Source: Sphingobacterium sp. SYP-B4668
GTDB lineage: Bacteria; Bacteroidota; Bacteroidia; Sphingobacteriales; Sphingobacteriaceae
DNA: 64,000 bases
Assembly (NCBI RefSeq): GCF_027627455.1
Contig: NZ_CP115483.1
Location: 62,001 to 126,000, forward strand
Direction of reading: 5' to 3'
Below the pieces are notes generated by a model that was not told the origin of the DNA, did no database searches, and saw only the letters and a list, made by a program, of their open reading frames with translations. Within the stretch, counting starts at the first letter, position 1. Every line of letters begins with the position of its first letter. The position numbers and the translations under genes were made by a program. Below are positions 9,801-19,208 of the stretch, piece after piece.

Positions 9801-10841
9801 ATGGAACTAGGAATAGGAATGTTTGGCGATCTTCAGGTCGATCCGGTTACAGGTAAAGTACAGGCTCCACAAGAGCGTATGCACCAGATTATTGAGGAAG
9901 TGAAGTTGATGGATGAGGTTGGTCTTGATTTTTTTGGGATGGGCGAACATCATCGCTCGGACTATGCTGTGGCGTCTCCAGAGATTGTGCTTGCAGCAGC
10001 AGCTGCTGTGACCAAGCGAATTAAATTAGGGAGTGCGGTGTCCGTATTGAGTTCGGCAGATCCGGTGAAGTTGTTCCAGGATTTTTCGACTATAGATTTG
10101 ATTTCCAATGGACGTGCTGAAATTATGGCAGGGAGGGGGTCATTTATCGAGTCTTTTCCATTATTTGGATTCAAATTGGATGACTACAGCGAGCTTTTTG
10201 AAGAAAAGCTGGAATTATTATTACGCATCAACAATCAGCCTACGGTAAACTGGACAGGTAAATTCAGACCCTCATTGATTAATCAAGAAATATACCCTCG
10301 TCCTGTTCATGATCGGTTGCCGATTTGGGTGGCTGTAGGAGGTACTACGTCATCCGTGATACGAGCTGGAAAATTGGGACTTCCTGTCATGTTTGCCATT
10401 ATTGGTGGGGCTCCCGAGCAATTCAAACCTTTGTTTGAATTATATCAGCAGGCTTATCAGGACAATGGTCATGATATGGACAAATTTCAGGTGGGGCTTC
10501 ATATGCACTCGTTTTTTGGGGACGAATCTAAGCAGGTCGCGGATTATTATTATCCGATCTATTCAGCACAAATGAATCGTATTGGCAAGAGCCGTAATTG
10601 GCCCCCTTACCAACGGTCACAGTATGACTTTGGCCGTTCCAGACATGGACATCTTATCATCAGTGATGCCAACGAGGCTATTGAAAAGATCTTGGCAACG
10701 CAAGAAATGTTTGGTCTGACTCGATTCTCTTCGCATATGGATGTGGGGAGTCCCGATCACGCAGCAATGATGAAGTCAATAGAAATTTTTGGAACCAAGA
10801 TTGCTCCTGCGGTGAGAAAGGCCCTTGATGTGAAGAAATAG
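9801..10841 (+). CDS. LLM class flavin-dependent oxidoreductase (luciferase-like)
   Basis: 346 residues from the second possible Met; an in-frame ATG at 9786 adds five residues. I prefer 9801 because MELGIGMFGDLQVD is the family's usual N-terminus and begins beta strand 1 directly. Later come FFGMGEHHRSDYAV, a TIM-barrel segment SVLSSADPVKLFQDFSTID, and RAEIMAGRGSFIESFPLFGF, as in FMN-dependent luciferase-like monooxygenases (PF00296). It is soluble and cytoplasmic. The substrate cannot be inferred. A TACTTTTG box at 9771-9778 may be its -7 element. Confidence 0.82.
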   Translation: MELGIGMFGDLQVDPVTGKVQAPQERMHQIIEEVKLMDEVGLDFFGMGEHHRSDYAVASPEIVLAAAAAVTKRIKLGSAVSVLSSADPVKLFQDFSTIDLISNGRAEIMAGRGSFIESFPLFGFKLDDYSELFEEKLELLLRINNQPTVNWTGKFRPSLINQEIYPRPVHDRLPIWVAVGGTTSSVIRAGKLGLPVMFAIIGGAPEQFKPLFELYQQAYQDNGHDMDKFQVGLHMHSFFGDESKQVADYYYPIYSAQMNRIGKSRNWPPYQRSQYDFGRSRHGHLIISDANEAIEKILATQEMFGLTRFSSHMDVGSPDHAAMMKSIEIFGTKIAPAVRKALDVKK

Positions 10842-10958
10842 GATTATTAATGGGTGATTGTTATGGAATATGGCTAGATTTTGCATCATGTTGTAAAATC
10901 ACAAGAAAATGGGCCTGTTTAGTAGACAGGAGTTCGTTAAAATAAAAATAATATTCCA

Positions 10959-11822
10959 ATGCAAAAGCTATCATACATTACACTAATAGGATCGGTATCA
11001 CTGATCCTATTTTCATGCAATAAAAGTGCTGAAATGTCTGCCGATATGGCGGTTGCTGAACCTGCTGTTGCAGAAGTAGCACTAGATGAGTCTCTACAGC
11101 TGAGTGGTGATGCGGATCAAAAAATGTCTACTCCGGATGCGCTAGAAACGACCCAGCAGAAAAAAATCGTTAAGACGGGGTCGATGTCTATCGAAACAGC
11201 CAATGTGGGGAGGAGTAAGCAGTCGCTTGATGCATTGGTTCGTAAATTTGAGGGACATTATGAACAAGAGAGCCTATCTAAAGGCAATACCATATCCTCT
11301 TACAACTTAATCATTCGTATACCTTCCCCAAAGTATGATTCCTTTATTGCTGAGCTGGATAAGGGTAAGGACAAGATTACCAGCAAGAGTATTCAGTCCC
11401 AGGACTTGACGGCTCAATATTATGATTTGGATTCTAGGATCAAAAGTAAAAGAGCGTATCTGCAACGATATACGGAGTTGCTGGCGAAGGCACGGAGTGT
11501 AAAAGAAGTGCTGGAAATCGAGGAACAGATCCGAGTGATACAAGAAGAAATTGACGCCACTCAAGCATCTTTAAAAGCCCTAAGCAGCCAAGTCGACTAT
11601 AGTACATTGACCGTATATCTCTATCAGGAGCAATCTAACATTTCGATAGGAACGGATAGTTTCGGCAGCAAATTCGTAGACGCATTGCGATTTGGATGGG
11701 CAGCTTTGGAAACATTTTTTATCGTCTTGATTCGGATATGGCCATTCTTGTTGCTTGCTGGATTAGGCGTGCTTGCTGTTAAAAAGTATAGAGATAGAAA
11801 GCGTAGAGCGAAGCGTGTCTAA
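10959..11822 (+). CDS. DUF4349 domain lipoprotein
   Basis: 287 residues. A lipoprotein signal ends in LILFSC with Cys20 as the lipid anchor. After a low-complexity linker, DUF4349 covers about residues 68-230 (VKTGSMSIETANVG onward) and includes a helical coiled stretch, RAYLQRYTELLAKARSVKEV to QASLKALSSQ. One C-terminal transmembrane segment (about 245-270) precedes a basic tail (KKYRDRKRRAKRV). That both a lipid anchor and a C-terminal membrane helix are present is typical of the family. The function of DUF4349 is unknown; a role in the envelope is inferred from topology. Confidence 0.8.
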   Translation: MQKLSYITLIGSVSLILFSCNKSAEMSADMAVAEPAVAEVALDESLQLSGDADQKMSTPDALETTQQKKIVKTGSMSIETANVGRSKQSLDALVRKFEGHYEQESLSKGNTISSYNLIIRIPSPKYDSFIAELDKGKDKITSKSIQSQDLTAQYYDLDSRIKSKRAYLQRYTELLAKARSVKEVLEIEEQIRVIQEEIDATQASLKALSSQVDYSTLTVYLYQEQSNISIGTDSFGSKFVDALRFGWAALETFFIVLIRIWPFLLLAGLGVLAVKKYRDRKRRAKRV

Positions 11823-11910
11823 GAGACGGGCAGACAGTTGGCGTAGATTTCTGCCGAAGGATTTGATATTGAGATGGCATTATTAGCCACGGCTTTTGCG
11901 AAATAAAATG

Positions 11911-11918
11911 TAACTTTG
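11911..11918 (+). promoter_or_regulatory. Putative -7 element before rlmN
   Basis: TAACTTTG fits the Bacteroidota -7 consensus TAnnTTTG. It ends only four bases before the GTG chosen as the rlmN start, so the mRNA would be leaderless or nearly so. No TTG is seen at the usual distance upstream. Confidence 0.45.
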
Positions 11919-11922
11919 CACC

Positions 11923-12981
11923 GTGGGAATAAAAAGTAATAGCATAGACATCAGAAGTTTAACGCTCGAGCAGTTGAAAGATAAGTTGGTAGAAATGGGC
12001 GAGCAGGGTTTTCGTGCGAAGCAGATTTATGAATGGCTTTGGCAGAAATCGTGCACTGATTTTGATGAAATGAGCAACTTGAGCAAATCGTTAAGAGATA
12101 CATTAAAGCATAATTTTTCGATTAACGCAGTGACAATCAAATCATCACAAATAAGTGCTGACAAGACAATCAAGAGCTCATTTTTCCTATACGATAACAA
12201 TATTATAGAAGGTGTGCTAATCCCTACGTCCGATCGGATGACGGCTTGTGTCAGTTCGCAAGTGGGTTGTAGCTTGACTTGTAAGTTTTGTGCTACGGGA
12301 TATATGGACCGCAAGCGCAACCTGAATGCCGATGAGATATATGATCAAGTGGTGCTGATTGCCCAACAAGCTGAAAAGAACTACGGACAGCCTTTGACCA
12401 ATATCGTCTATATGGGTATGGGCGAGCCGTTGCTTAACTATGCAAATACCCTCAAGTCCATTGAACGTATTACGGCTCCGGATGGACTAAACATGGCCGC
12501 AAAGCGCATTACCGTATCAACGGCTGGAATCGCCAAGATGATAAAGAAGTTGGGGGATGATCAGGTTCGATTTAACCTTGCTCTGTCCCTGCACGCTGCC
12601 AACGATGAGAAGCGGAATGAAATCATGCCCATCAATGAGCAAAATACGCTAAAGGCATTGGCAGAGTCGTTGAAGTATTTTTATGCAAAAACGAAAAGCC
12701 CCATTACGTTTGAATATATCGTATTCCACAATTTTAATGATGAATTGGAAGATGCGAAAGAGCTAGCCCGATTCTGTAAGCATGTTCCTAGCAAAGTGAA
12801 CCTTATCGAGTACAACCCTATTTCTTTAGCTGACTTTACCAATGCTGATGCAGACAAAATAGACGTCTTTGCGGATTATCTACGTAGCCAAGGTGTCATC
12901 ACTAATGTGCGCCGAAGCCGCGGTAAAGATATTGATGCTGCATGTGGCCAGTTGGCTATTAAAGAGAAGGAAGCCATTTAG
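11923..12981 (+). CDS. rlmN: Dual-specificity RNA methyltransferase RlmN
   Basis: 352 residues from a GTG start; no ATG fits before the conserved N-terminal region (SLTLEQLKDKLVEMGEQGFR). The radical-SAM motif GCSLTCKFCATGY supplies three iron-sulfur cysteines, and the second essential Cys lies in AACGQLA near the C-terminus. RlmN methylates C2 of A2503 in 23S rRNA and A37 in some tRNAs. SGE-like segments (MGMGEPLLNY) and the SAM-binding region LSLHAANDEKRNEIMP are intact. The TAACTTTG box just before the start suggests a leaderless message. comF follows 49 bases after. Confidence 0.93.
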   Translation: MGIKSNSIDIRSLTLEQLKDKLVEMGEQGFRAKQIYEWLWQKSCTDFDEMSNLSKSLRDTLKHNFSINAVTIKSSQISADKTIKSSFFLYDNNIIEGVLIPTSDRMTACVSSQVGCSLTCKFCATGYMDRKRNLNADEIYDQVVLIAQQAEKNYGQPLTNIVYMGMGEPLLNYANTLKSIERITAPDGLNMAAKRITVSTAGIAKMIKKLGDDQVRFNLALSLHAANDEKRNEIMPINEQNTLKALAESLKYFYAKTKSPITFEYIVFHNFNDELEDAKELARFCKHVPSKVNLIEYNPISLADFTNADADKIDVFADYLRSQGVITNVRRSRGKDIDAACGQLAIKEKEAI

Positions 12982-13030
12982 TCTTTTTGATTTTTTTTGG
13001 TTAGATTTAGGAACACCAATTAACCAATAT

Positions 13031-13726
13031 ATGAGGCTGAAATCTTACGTCCAAGATTTTGTAGCATTATTTTTTCCGAGATGTTGCCACGGATGTGGTG
13101 ACGTATTGGTACACCAAGAAATGATGCTGTGCACCGCCTGCAGGTATCACCTCCCCTACACCAATTTTCATCTGGATGAGGACAATGATTGTGTGAGGCA
13201 ATTGCGTGGAAAATGTGATTTTCAACATGCTACTGCTATGTTGTTTCTTAGTAAATCATCTAGGGTGGAGCAAATTATCTATCAAATCAAGTATAATCAT
13301 CATCCGGAATTAGCGACCTACTTGGGGCAGCAATATGGTGCGATATTAAGGGAGGAGGCCGCTTACAGGAATTTGGATTATATTATACCTATTCCTTTGC
13401 ACAAATCAAGATTACGTCAACGCGGGTACAATCAAGCGGCTTATTTTGCCCAAGGGCTATCCACCAGTCTACAGGTCCCGATACTTTCAGATATACTAAT
13501 ACGTCACATGGCGACGGAAAGCCAGACGACCAAGTCGAGGACCGATCGATACGACAATGTGGAGGGAATTTTTCAAGTACATAATGAGTGTGCTCTAGAA
13601 AATACGCACATACTATTAGTGGATGATGTATTGACTACTGGTGCTACGCTGGCTTCAGCCGCGAATACCTTGTCTAGAATACCATCGCTAAAGATTTCGG
13701 TCGTGACTTTGGCCAGAAGAAATTAA
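13031..13726 (+). CDS. ComF family protein (phosphoribosyltransferase-like)
   Basis: 231 residues starting at ATG 13031; the frame runs upstream into rlmN, but starts there would overlap that gene by over 100 bases without support. The N-terminus has a four-Cys zinc pattern (CCHGCG and CTAC) and then a PRTase fold: LDYIIPIPLHKSRLRQRGYN and the PRPP loop ILLVDDVLTTGAT. ComF in competent bacteria is needed for DNA uptake as a cytoplasmic partner of the translocase; in Bacteroidota it is a common stand-alone gene of unclear role. It is convergent with the small lipoprotein gene, touching at 13726/13727. Confidence 0.85.
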   Translation: MRLKSYVQDFVALFFPRCCHGCGDVLVHQEMMLCTACRYHLPYTNFHLDEDNDCVRQLRGKCDFQHATAMLFLSKSSRVEQIIYQIKYNHHPELATYLGQQYGAILREEAAYRNLDYIIPIPLHKSRLRQRGYNQAAYFAQGLSTSLQVPILSDILIRHMATESQTTKSRTDRYDNVEGIFQVHNECALENTHILLVDDVLTTGATLASAANTLSRIPSLKISVVTLARRN

Positions 13727-13849
13727 CTACTTTCTTTTACCTGAATGTACCGATGGACAGTCACATCCCTTCTTGAAAATAGAGCATGAGCTTAAGCCCA
13801 ACGTGATGACGAGTGCAATTAGCAATGTTATACCTGTTTTTCTCTTCAT
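13727..13849 (-). CDS. Small lipoprotein, 40 residues
   Basis: This small gene reads MKRKTGITLLIALVI then TLGLSSC: a basic start, a hydrophobic run and a lipobox with Cys21 (LSSC). The mature part is about 20 residues and has three Cys in all, including the pair in GCDCPS. It begins 13 bases after the VanZ-like gene on the same strand, so the two are probably one operon. Its stop abuts the comF stop. The function is unknown. The signal-peptide architecture is why I call it real despite its size. Confidence 0.65.
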   Translation of the reverse strand: MKRKTGITLLIALVITLGLSSCSIFKKGCDCPSVHSGKRK

Positions 13850-13862
13850 TATCTTTTAAAAT

Positions 13863-14243
13863 TTAGATTCCTCGCTTGTGATAAAATAATAGATAGGCAA
13901 ATACGCCCATGCCGATACCCACCATATCAGCAAAAATATCCCACCAATCTGCGCTTCTTGTCGTTGTGAGATACCGTTGTATGCCTTCGGTGAGAAAGGC
14001 AAATGTAATTCCTGAAAGAATGATGACCACACTCGTTTTGAACTTTGTAGCCCTTCTCTTTGATTGCAGAAGCGAGCCAAAGTAAGATAACACCGTGAAT
14101 ACAAAGAAAAAACCCGTATGAGCTAATTTGTCAAAGCCTTCGAAGGTCCTGACATGGCCCAGATCATCTGCAGGCATGCTAATTAAAATGATAACAATCA
14201 CGGCCCATAAGATGGCCCATGCGTAGTTTATGATAAATCTCAT
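13863..14243 (-). CDS. VanZ family membrane protein
   Basis: 126 residues with about four membrane segments. The family motifs FDKLAHTGFFF and TEGIQRYLTTTRSADWWDIF, followed by ADMVGIGMG, are present. VanZ-like proteins (PF04892) are named after a teicoplanin-resistance accessory gene, but most, like this one, have no known role. The start ATG at 14243 precedes a typical first helix (MRFIINYAWAILWAVIVIIL). The small lipoprotein gene follows 13 bases downstream, probably co-transcribed. It is divergent from the PadR gene. Confidence 0.82.
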   Translation of the reverse strand: MRFIINYAWAILWAVIVIILISMPADDLGHVRTFEGFDKLAHTGFFFVFTVLSYFGSLLQSKRRATKFKTSVVIILSGITFAFLTEGIQRYLTTTRSADWWDIFADMVGIGMGVFAYLLFYHKRGI

Positions 14244-14418
14244 GTATATTTTCTATTTCGAGAAGGGAAAAAGCCTTCGTTCTTTTTAAAAGTACAAAAA
14301 GAATTGGAAAATGCTGTTTTTGTGCGACTAATCTTACGTTCATAAATATTTTATAAAAATTATTTATCTGATTATCAGTGTTTTGAATAAAATGTGTGTT
14401 TAAATATAGTACTATGCA

Positions 14419-14450
14419 TTGCAAAGTACAGGATAAAGCATATATCTTTG
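14419..14450 (+). promoter_or_regulatory. Promoter of padR-pspC pair
   Basis: TTG at 14419-14421, a 21-base spacer and TATCTTTG at 14443-14450 match the Bacteroidota -33/-7 consensus. The ATG of the PadR gene is at 14458, so transcription should begin almost at the start codon, giving a leaderless message. Confidence 0.65.
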
Positions 14451-14457
14451 TATTGTT

Positions 14458-14799
14458 ATGATAGCTGAAAATACACAAGTTCAAATGAGGAAGGGGATTC
14501 TGGAATACTGCATCCTCTCTATTATTTCCCGAGGGGAGATATACGCCTCTGATATTATCAGCGAACTAAAAAAGGCGCAGTTGCTCGTTGTAGAGGGTAC
14601 TTTATACCCTTTATTGACTCGACTCAAGAATAATGGTTTGCTGAGTTACATTTGGAAAGAATCTACATCAGGACCGCCCCGTAAATATTATGAGATTACA
14701 GCAGAAGGGCTAGAGGTATTACGTAGACTGGATGTGACCTGGAAAGAACTGGTTTTTGCGGTCGAGATATCGATCGAGGGACGAACAAATAACGACTAA
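14458..14799 (+). CDS. PadR family transcriptional regulator
   Basis: 113 residues, the short PadR type. The winged-helix domain is clear: KGILEYCILSIISRGEIYAS, then VVEGTLYPLLTRLKNNGLLS and a wing ending GPPRKYYEITAEG. PadR proteins are repressors that often respond to envelope or antimicrobial stress. The next gene, a PspC-domain protein, starts 18 bases after, so the two are an operon, and PadR probably controls it and itself. A good TTG-N21-TATCTTTG promoter lies just upstream. Confidence 0.9.
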   Translation: MIAENTQVQMRKGILEYCILSIISRGEIYASDIISELKKAQLLVVEGTLYPLLTRLKNNGLLSYIWKESTSGPPRKYYEITAEGLEVLRRLDVTWKELVFAVEISIEGRTNND

Positions 14800-14817
14800 C
14801 AATTATAGAAACATATC

Positions 14818-16563
14818 ATGAATAAGACAATAATCATCAATATTAACGGGATCGTCTTCCACATCGAAGAGGATGCCTACGATGCGCTAAGGACGTATAT
14901 GATCGATATAAAGCGGCATTTTGGTAATTCGGAAGATAGCAAAGAAATCCTGGAAGATATCGAAAATAGGATTGCCGAAATGTTTAGTGAACGTCTTCAG
15001 GCTGGGCGGAAAGAAGTCATCAATGCTGAAGATGTGGAGGCGGTGATCGCGCAAATGGGAAGGGTAAGTGATTTTGACGCCGCAGAAGGAGAGGAAAATT
15101 TTGGCGGAGCAGCTGAGGGTGCAAATTTCAAGGAAGCTCCATATACCTTCGGAAAGAAATTGATGCGTGACCCGGATGATACCATCATTGGAGGTGTATG
15201 TAGTGGATTGGGACATTATCTAAGTATTGAGGCAAAATGGGTGCGGGTACTCTTTGTCCTTTTTGTACTCGTGGGTGGGTCCGGTATTTTAGTATACATC
15301 ATTCTTTGGATTATTATGCCGAAGGCTATTACTCGTGCAGATAAGATGGAAATGAGAGGTAAAGCACCCAACCTTCACAATTTTAAGAAGAATTTTGAAG
15401 AAGAAATGAGTGGTTTTCGCGAAAATTTTTCGGGGGCCGGCGATTCAATTAGTCAAGGGGTTCGTTCGGCCGGAGAAATTATCGTCAAGATTTTGACTGT
15501 TTTTGTCAAGGTAATCGGCTTGATCATTGCCTTTTCAATAGGACTGACATTATTAGGATTGCTCATTGCCGTCGTATTCTTTGCTTTCGGTATATCGGGA
15601 TTCAGTGATGATGGCGTGATGTATCCGATGAATTTTATGGATCCTAACCATGCTTACATCGCCCTATTGGCAGCAGCAGTGCTAGTGGCCATCCCGATGA
15701 TAGCTATCTTCCATAGTATCATCAGAGCATTATTTAACAAGGCTCCTATGAATAAATATGTCTCTATATCGCTATTCATTATTTGGTTGGTAGCGGCTGG
15801 AGCGACGTTTTCTTATGGTGTAAATACTGCAAGGGATTTTAAAAATGAAAGTAAAATCGTGGAAGAGAAGCCTTTGCAAAAACAGGCTGTATACCATTTG
15901 TCTGAAAGAGATGTGCGTGTGATCAAATTGGATGGTAACAACACCAAGCGTACAATCAAAATCGACAATAGGGATCTGAGCGATTATCTAAAGAATAATG
16001 TTCAGATTCGAATAGAGAAGATAGATTCCCTAAAAGCTCCGTATATCAAATATGAGTATTCGGCTAAAGGGCTAGACTACCGAGTAGCGACAAATAGGGC
16101 TTCTCAAATTGGATATCAAGTGACACAGGATAGTACAGATATCCGCTTCGACAGTCATTTCCAATTGCCGGAAAGGGAACTGTTCAGGGACCAGGAAGTT
16201 GCTGTGACGCTCTATTTGCCGGTTGGGTCCAAAGTAGTGATCGATGGTTCGCTTGAACGCAAGCTTCGCGACGTATCCTACCACGACTGTCGCGTACGCT
16301 ATGATCATGGAGTTAGGGAGACCGCTTGGAATATGACCGAGCTTGGCTTGAAATGTGCAATCGAACCAAAGGAAGAAACACCAGAGACCACTGAAGAGAC
16401 TTCTCCTACGGATACGGTGTCGCAGCATGGCAAGGAGGATGATACGATCGTCATCATTTCTAAAGATGGGACACGAATCACGACCAACAATTCTAAGGAC
16501 ACAATAGTGGATATTAGTGCAAATGGAGTCCGCATCAATACAAAAGAGAGCAAAAACAAGTAA
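14818..16563 (+). CDS. PspC domain membrane protein
   Basis: 581 residues. The N-terminal about 90 residues (NKTIIININGIVFHIEEDAY) form a small domain seen before PspC in Bacteroidota. The PspC domain lies at about 115-175 (DDTIIGGVCSGLGHYLSIEA, then a glycine-rich helix VLVGGSGILVYIILWIIMP). Three further membrane segments follow (about 220-345). The long C-terminal part, from about residue 360, is probably periplasmic and ends in repeated beta strands (ISKDGTRITTNNSKDT; ISANGVRINTKES). PspC belongs to the phage-shock/envelope-stress response. Pairing with a PadR regulator is typical of the phylum. Confidence 0.87.
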   Translation: MNKTIIININGIVFHIEEDAYDALRTYMIDIKRHFGNSEDSKEILEDIENRIAEMFSERLQAGRKEVINAEDVEAVIAQMGRVSDFDAAEGEENFGGAAEGANFKEAPYTFGKKLMRDPDDTIIGGVCSGLGHYLSIEAKWVRVLFVLFVLVGGSGILVYIILWIIMPKAITRADKMEMRGKAPNLHNFKKNFEEEMSGFRENFSGAGDSISQGVRSAGEIIVKILTVFVKVIGLIIAFSIGLTLLGLLIAVVFFAFGISGFSDDGVMYPMNFMDPNHAYIALLAAAVLVAIPMIAIFHSIIRALFNKAPMNKYVSISLFIIWLVAAGATFSYGVNTARDFKNESKIVEEKPLQKQAVYHLSERDVRVIKLDGNNTKRTIKIDNRDLSDYLKNNVQIRIEKIDSLKAPYIKYEYSAKGLDYRVATNRASQIGYQVTQDSTDIRFDSHFQLPERELFRDQEVAVTLYLPVGSKVVIDGSLERKLRDVSYHDCRVRYDHGVRETAWNMTELGLKCAIEPKEETPETTEETSPTDTVSQHGKEDDTIVIISKDGTRITTNNSKDTIVDISANGVRINTKESKNK

Positions 16564-16606
16564 CGAGCCCACTATATTTAAATCTAAAGCAAGAGATATT
16601 TAAGAG

Positions 16607-16640
16607 GGTTATCCACCCGATAAAGGACGGATAGCCTTTT
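16607..16640 (+). terminator. Putative terminator after pspC gene
   Basis: GGTTATCC (16607-16614) and GGATAGCC (16629-16636) pair with one G-U, followed by TTTT. It ends the padR-pspC unit before the next gene's start at 16693. Confidence 0.5.
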
Positions 16641-16692
16641 GAACAGCTCATTTGAAAAAATAGCGTATTGGCTGCGCTATGCAAAAAAGGAC

Positions 16693-19104
16693 ATGAAAAA
16701 AATACTACCTATATTATTATTAATTGCTGTATTCATCCTTACAGGAACGAGTCTTTGGGCCCAACAACAGGTTCTTATGGGGAAGGTGCTGGACGATCAA
16801 AAGCAACCACTAGAAGGGGTTACACTGTATTTGTACTCGGCAGATAAGCTAGTCTTATTGAAATCTGCTGTATCGACCAATGAAGGGCTATATCAATTCA
16901 AAGAAGTACCGCAAGGGAAATATGTAATCGAGGCGACCAGTGTTGGTTTTGAGAAGATTCGTGTCTCCCTAGCAGAGGGACAGCCCGTGCAGGGGCAGCT
17001 ACAAGATATCATTCTTCAAAAGGCCTCCACAGCCCTTTCGGAAGTGCAAGTAGAGGGTAAAAGACCACTGATTGAAAATAAGCGGGGCAAGCTAGTGCTG
17101 AATGTCGAAGACTCTCCGCTGGCTGCCGGAAACAATGCCCTTGATATTATCAAAAGGGCTCCAGGGGTCACCGTGGATCAAAATGACAACATTTTGTTGA
17201 TGGGACAAAGTGGCATAAACGTCACGATAGATGGTCGTCAAACCTATATGACTGGCGATCAGCTAGCAACTCTATTGAAGAGTACGGATGGCAATCAGGT
17301 GAAGTCTGTAGAGGTCATTACGGCGACTTCGGGGAAGGACGATGCCGAAGGAGGGACAGGTAGAATCAATATCGTCTTGAAACGAAATAAAATTGAAGGA
17401 TTCAACGGTACCTTCAATGTGTCAGCTGCGCAAGGTCGGAGGTTTAGGGGCAACTCGTCACTATCCTTAAATTATAAAAAGGACAATACCAATCTCTTTA
17501 CTTCATATTCTTATGATGATGGGCAGTATGTAAATGAATTGGATATAGAAAGGATTATCGCTAATGAAGATGTCCGAAAGAATTTTGTTCAACAAAGCGG
17601 AATGCTGGCGCGTGACAAAACGCATGCATATAAGTTTGGAATAGAACAAAGAACGTCCTCTCGAAACACAATGGTCTTGCAATTTAACGGTCGGAACAAC
17701 ACAGAATGGAATGATAATGAGAGTAGCACTCAAGTAGGGATAGTCAATATGCCCGTAGATTCCATTATACGATCCTGGAGTGATCACGATGAGCGATTCA
17801 ACAATTATTCGGTCAACTTTAATAATGAATTCAAGATAGATTCCAATGGACGTAAACTTATACTTGACCTTGATTGGAGTAAATTTAGGAATAGTAAAGG
17901 GGCTGATTATGATAATCGGACGTACCGCTCCGACGGCGGGCAGGTTGGTTCGGAGATTCTAAGAAGCGGTATGCCCATTGAGATTGATATTTATGTAGCC
18001 AAAGTGGACTATACACACCCTCTTTCAAAAAATCATACCATTGAGGTAGGTGCTAAATACTCCAATGTGACCTCCGATAATAATTTTCTATTCGAGGAGC
18101 GTGTAAATGATGCTTGGGAGATTGACGAGGGACGTACCAATCATTTCATCTATGAGGAGCAAATTTCTGCAGGATACATCGACTATACTGGTGAACTCGG
18201 GAAATGGGGCTTAAAGGCAGGGTTGAGAGCGGAGTATACGGTGTCTGATGGGAACTCTATAACGCAGCAAAATCGAATCAAACGAGATTATTTAGATCTG
18301 TTTCCTTCCACAACGTTGACCTATAATGCGCATGAAAATCATATTCTGTCGGTGGGCTATGCTAGAAGAATAAATAGACCCAACTATCGTTATCTGAATC
18401 CATTCAACTATTTTATTGATAAATATACTGCCGAAAAAGGAAATCCTTATCTAAATCCACAATATGCGGATGAGTATAAGCTGAACTATACCTTCTTACA
18501 GAAGTACAACCTGTCCATTGGATTCAATGATAAGCGGGATGCGATTGTCGAAAGTATGGGGCAGTCGGGAGATACCACTTGGGTAATCCGTGAAAATTTA
18601 GGGAAAAATCAAGATGCCTATGTCAATTTGAATGTGCCTATTCAAGTAACGAAATTCTGGTCTATGTATAACAATCTGACAGGGGTATACATGAAGTTCA
18701 ACGGACAGGTTGCTAACAGCAAATTAAATGAGTCTACAGTGTTGTTCCAAGGAAATACGATGAATACCTTTCGTATTTCTTCAGCATGGGCAGCAGAGGC
18801 GAGTGTAAACTATATGTCTCCATTTGCTTATAATATTTATAAGATGGAGTCTCGTTGGAATCTGGATCTGGGGGTCACCAAGACATTTAAGGACAAAAGA
18901 AGTATAATCAAGTTGGCTGTGAGCGACGTTTTTAACACGGGCAATCACAACCTGTCGACGGACTTCGGTGAGTTCAATGCAAAAATACGGCAAACAAATG
19001 ATAGGAGAGTCGTGCGGCTAACGTACACATACAAGTTTGGAAATTTGAAAAATAATACCAATAAAAAAGATACCGGTAGCGACGAAAAGAGTCGAGCGCA
19101 ATAA
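16693..19104 (+). CDS. Outer-membrane beta-barrel protein (PF14905 type, TonB-receptor-like)
   Basis: 803 residues from ATG 16693, where a signal peptide begins (MKKILPILLLIAVFIL, cut after LWAQ); a TTG 54 bases upstream would spoil that signal. A carboxypeptidase-like regulatory domain follows (VLMGKVLDDQKQPLEGVTLY). A plug-like region contains RAPGVTVDQNDNILLMGQSG and VITATSGKDDAEGGTGRINI, and the rest is a large barrel ending in RLTYTYKFGNLKNN. PF14905 barrels resemble TonB receptors, but their cargo is mostly unknown. A paralogue is encoded at 21614-24004. No partner transport genes are nearby. Confidence 0.8.
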   Translation: MKKILPILLLIAVFILTGTSLWAQQQVLMGKVLDDQKQPLEGVTLYLYSADKLVLLKSAVSTNEGLYQFKEVPQGKYVIEATSVGFEKIRVSLAEGQPVQGQLQDIILQKASTALSEVQVEGKRPLIENKRGKLVLNVEDSPLAAGNNALDIIKRAPGVTVDQNDNILLMGQSGINVTIDGRQTYMTGDQLATLLKSTDGNQVKSVEVITATSGKDDAEGGTGRINIVLKRNKIEGFNGTFNVSAAQGRRFRGNSSLSLNYKKDNTNLFTSYSYDDGQYVNELDIERIIANEDVRKNFVQQSGMLARDKTHAYKFGIEQRTSSRNTMVLQFNGRNNTEWNDNESSTQVGIVNMPVDSIIRSWSDHDERFNNYSVNFNNEFKIDSNGRKLILDLDWSKFRNSKGADYDNRTYRSDGGQVGSEILRSGMPIEIDIYVAKVDYTHPLSKNHTIEVGAKYSNVTSDNNFLFEERVNDAWEIDEGRTNHFIYEEQISAGYIDYTGELGKWGLKAGLRAEYTVSDGNSITQQNRIKRDYLDLFPSTTLTYNAHENHILSVGYARRINRPNYRYLNPFNYFIDKYTAEKGNPYLNPQYADEYKLNYTFLQKYNLSIGFNDKRDAIVESMGQSGDTTWVIRENLGKNQDAYVNLNVPIQVTKFWSMYNNLTGVYMKFNGQVANSKLNESTVLFQGNTMNTFRISSAWAAEASVNYMSPFAYNIYKMESRWNLDLGVTKTFKDKRSIIKLAVSDVFNTGNHNLSTDFGEFNAKIRQTNDRRVVRLTYTYKFGNLKNNTNKKDTGSDEKSRAQ

Positions 19105-19133
19105 GAAATTGTTTCAATGTTTAGTTAGTTATG

Positions 19134-19166
19134 GCCGTAAGGACGCGAGGTTCTTACGGCTTTTTT
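19134..19166 (+). terminator. Intrinsic terminator after the outer-membrane barrel gene
   Basis: GCCGTAAG (19134-19141) and CTTACGGC (19153-19160) are perfect 8-base arms, followed by six T. Confidence 0.85.
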
Positions 19167-19208
19167 GTGCTTTGTAAAATCATTTTGTTTATACCTGAAA
19201 AGCGTATG

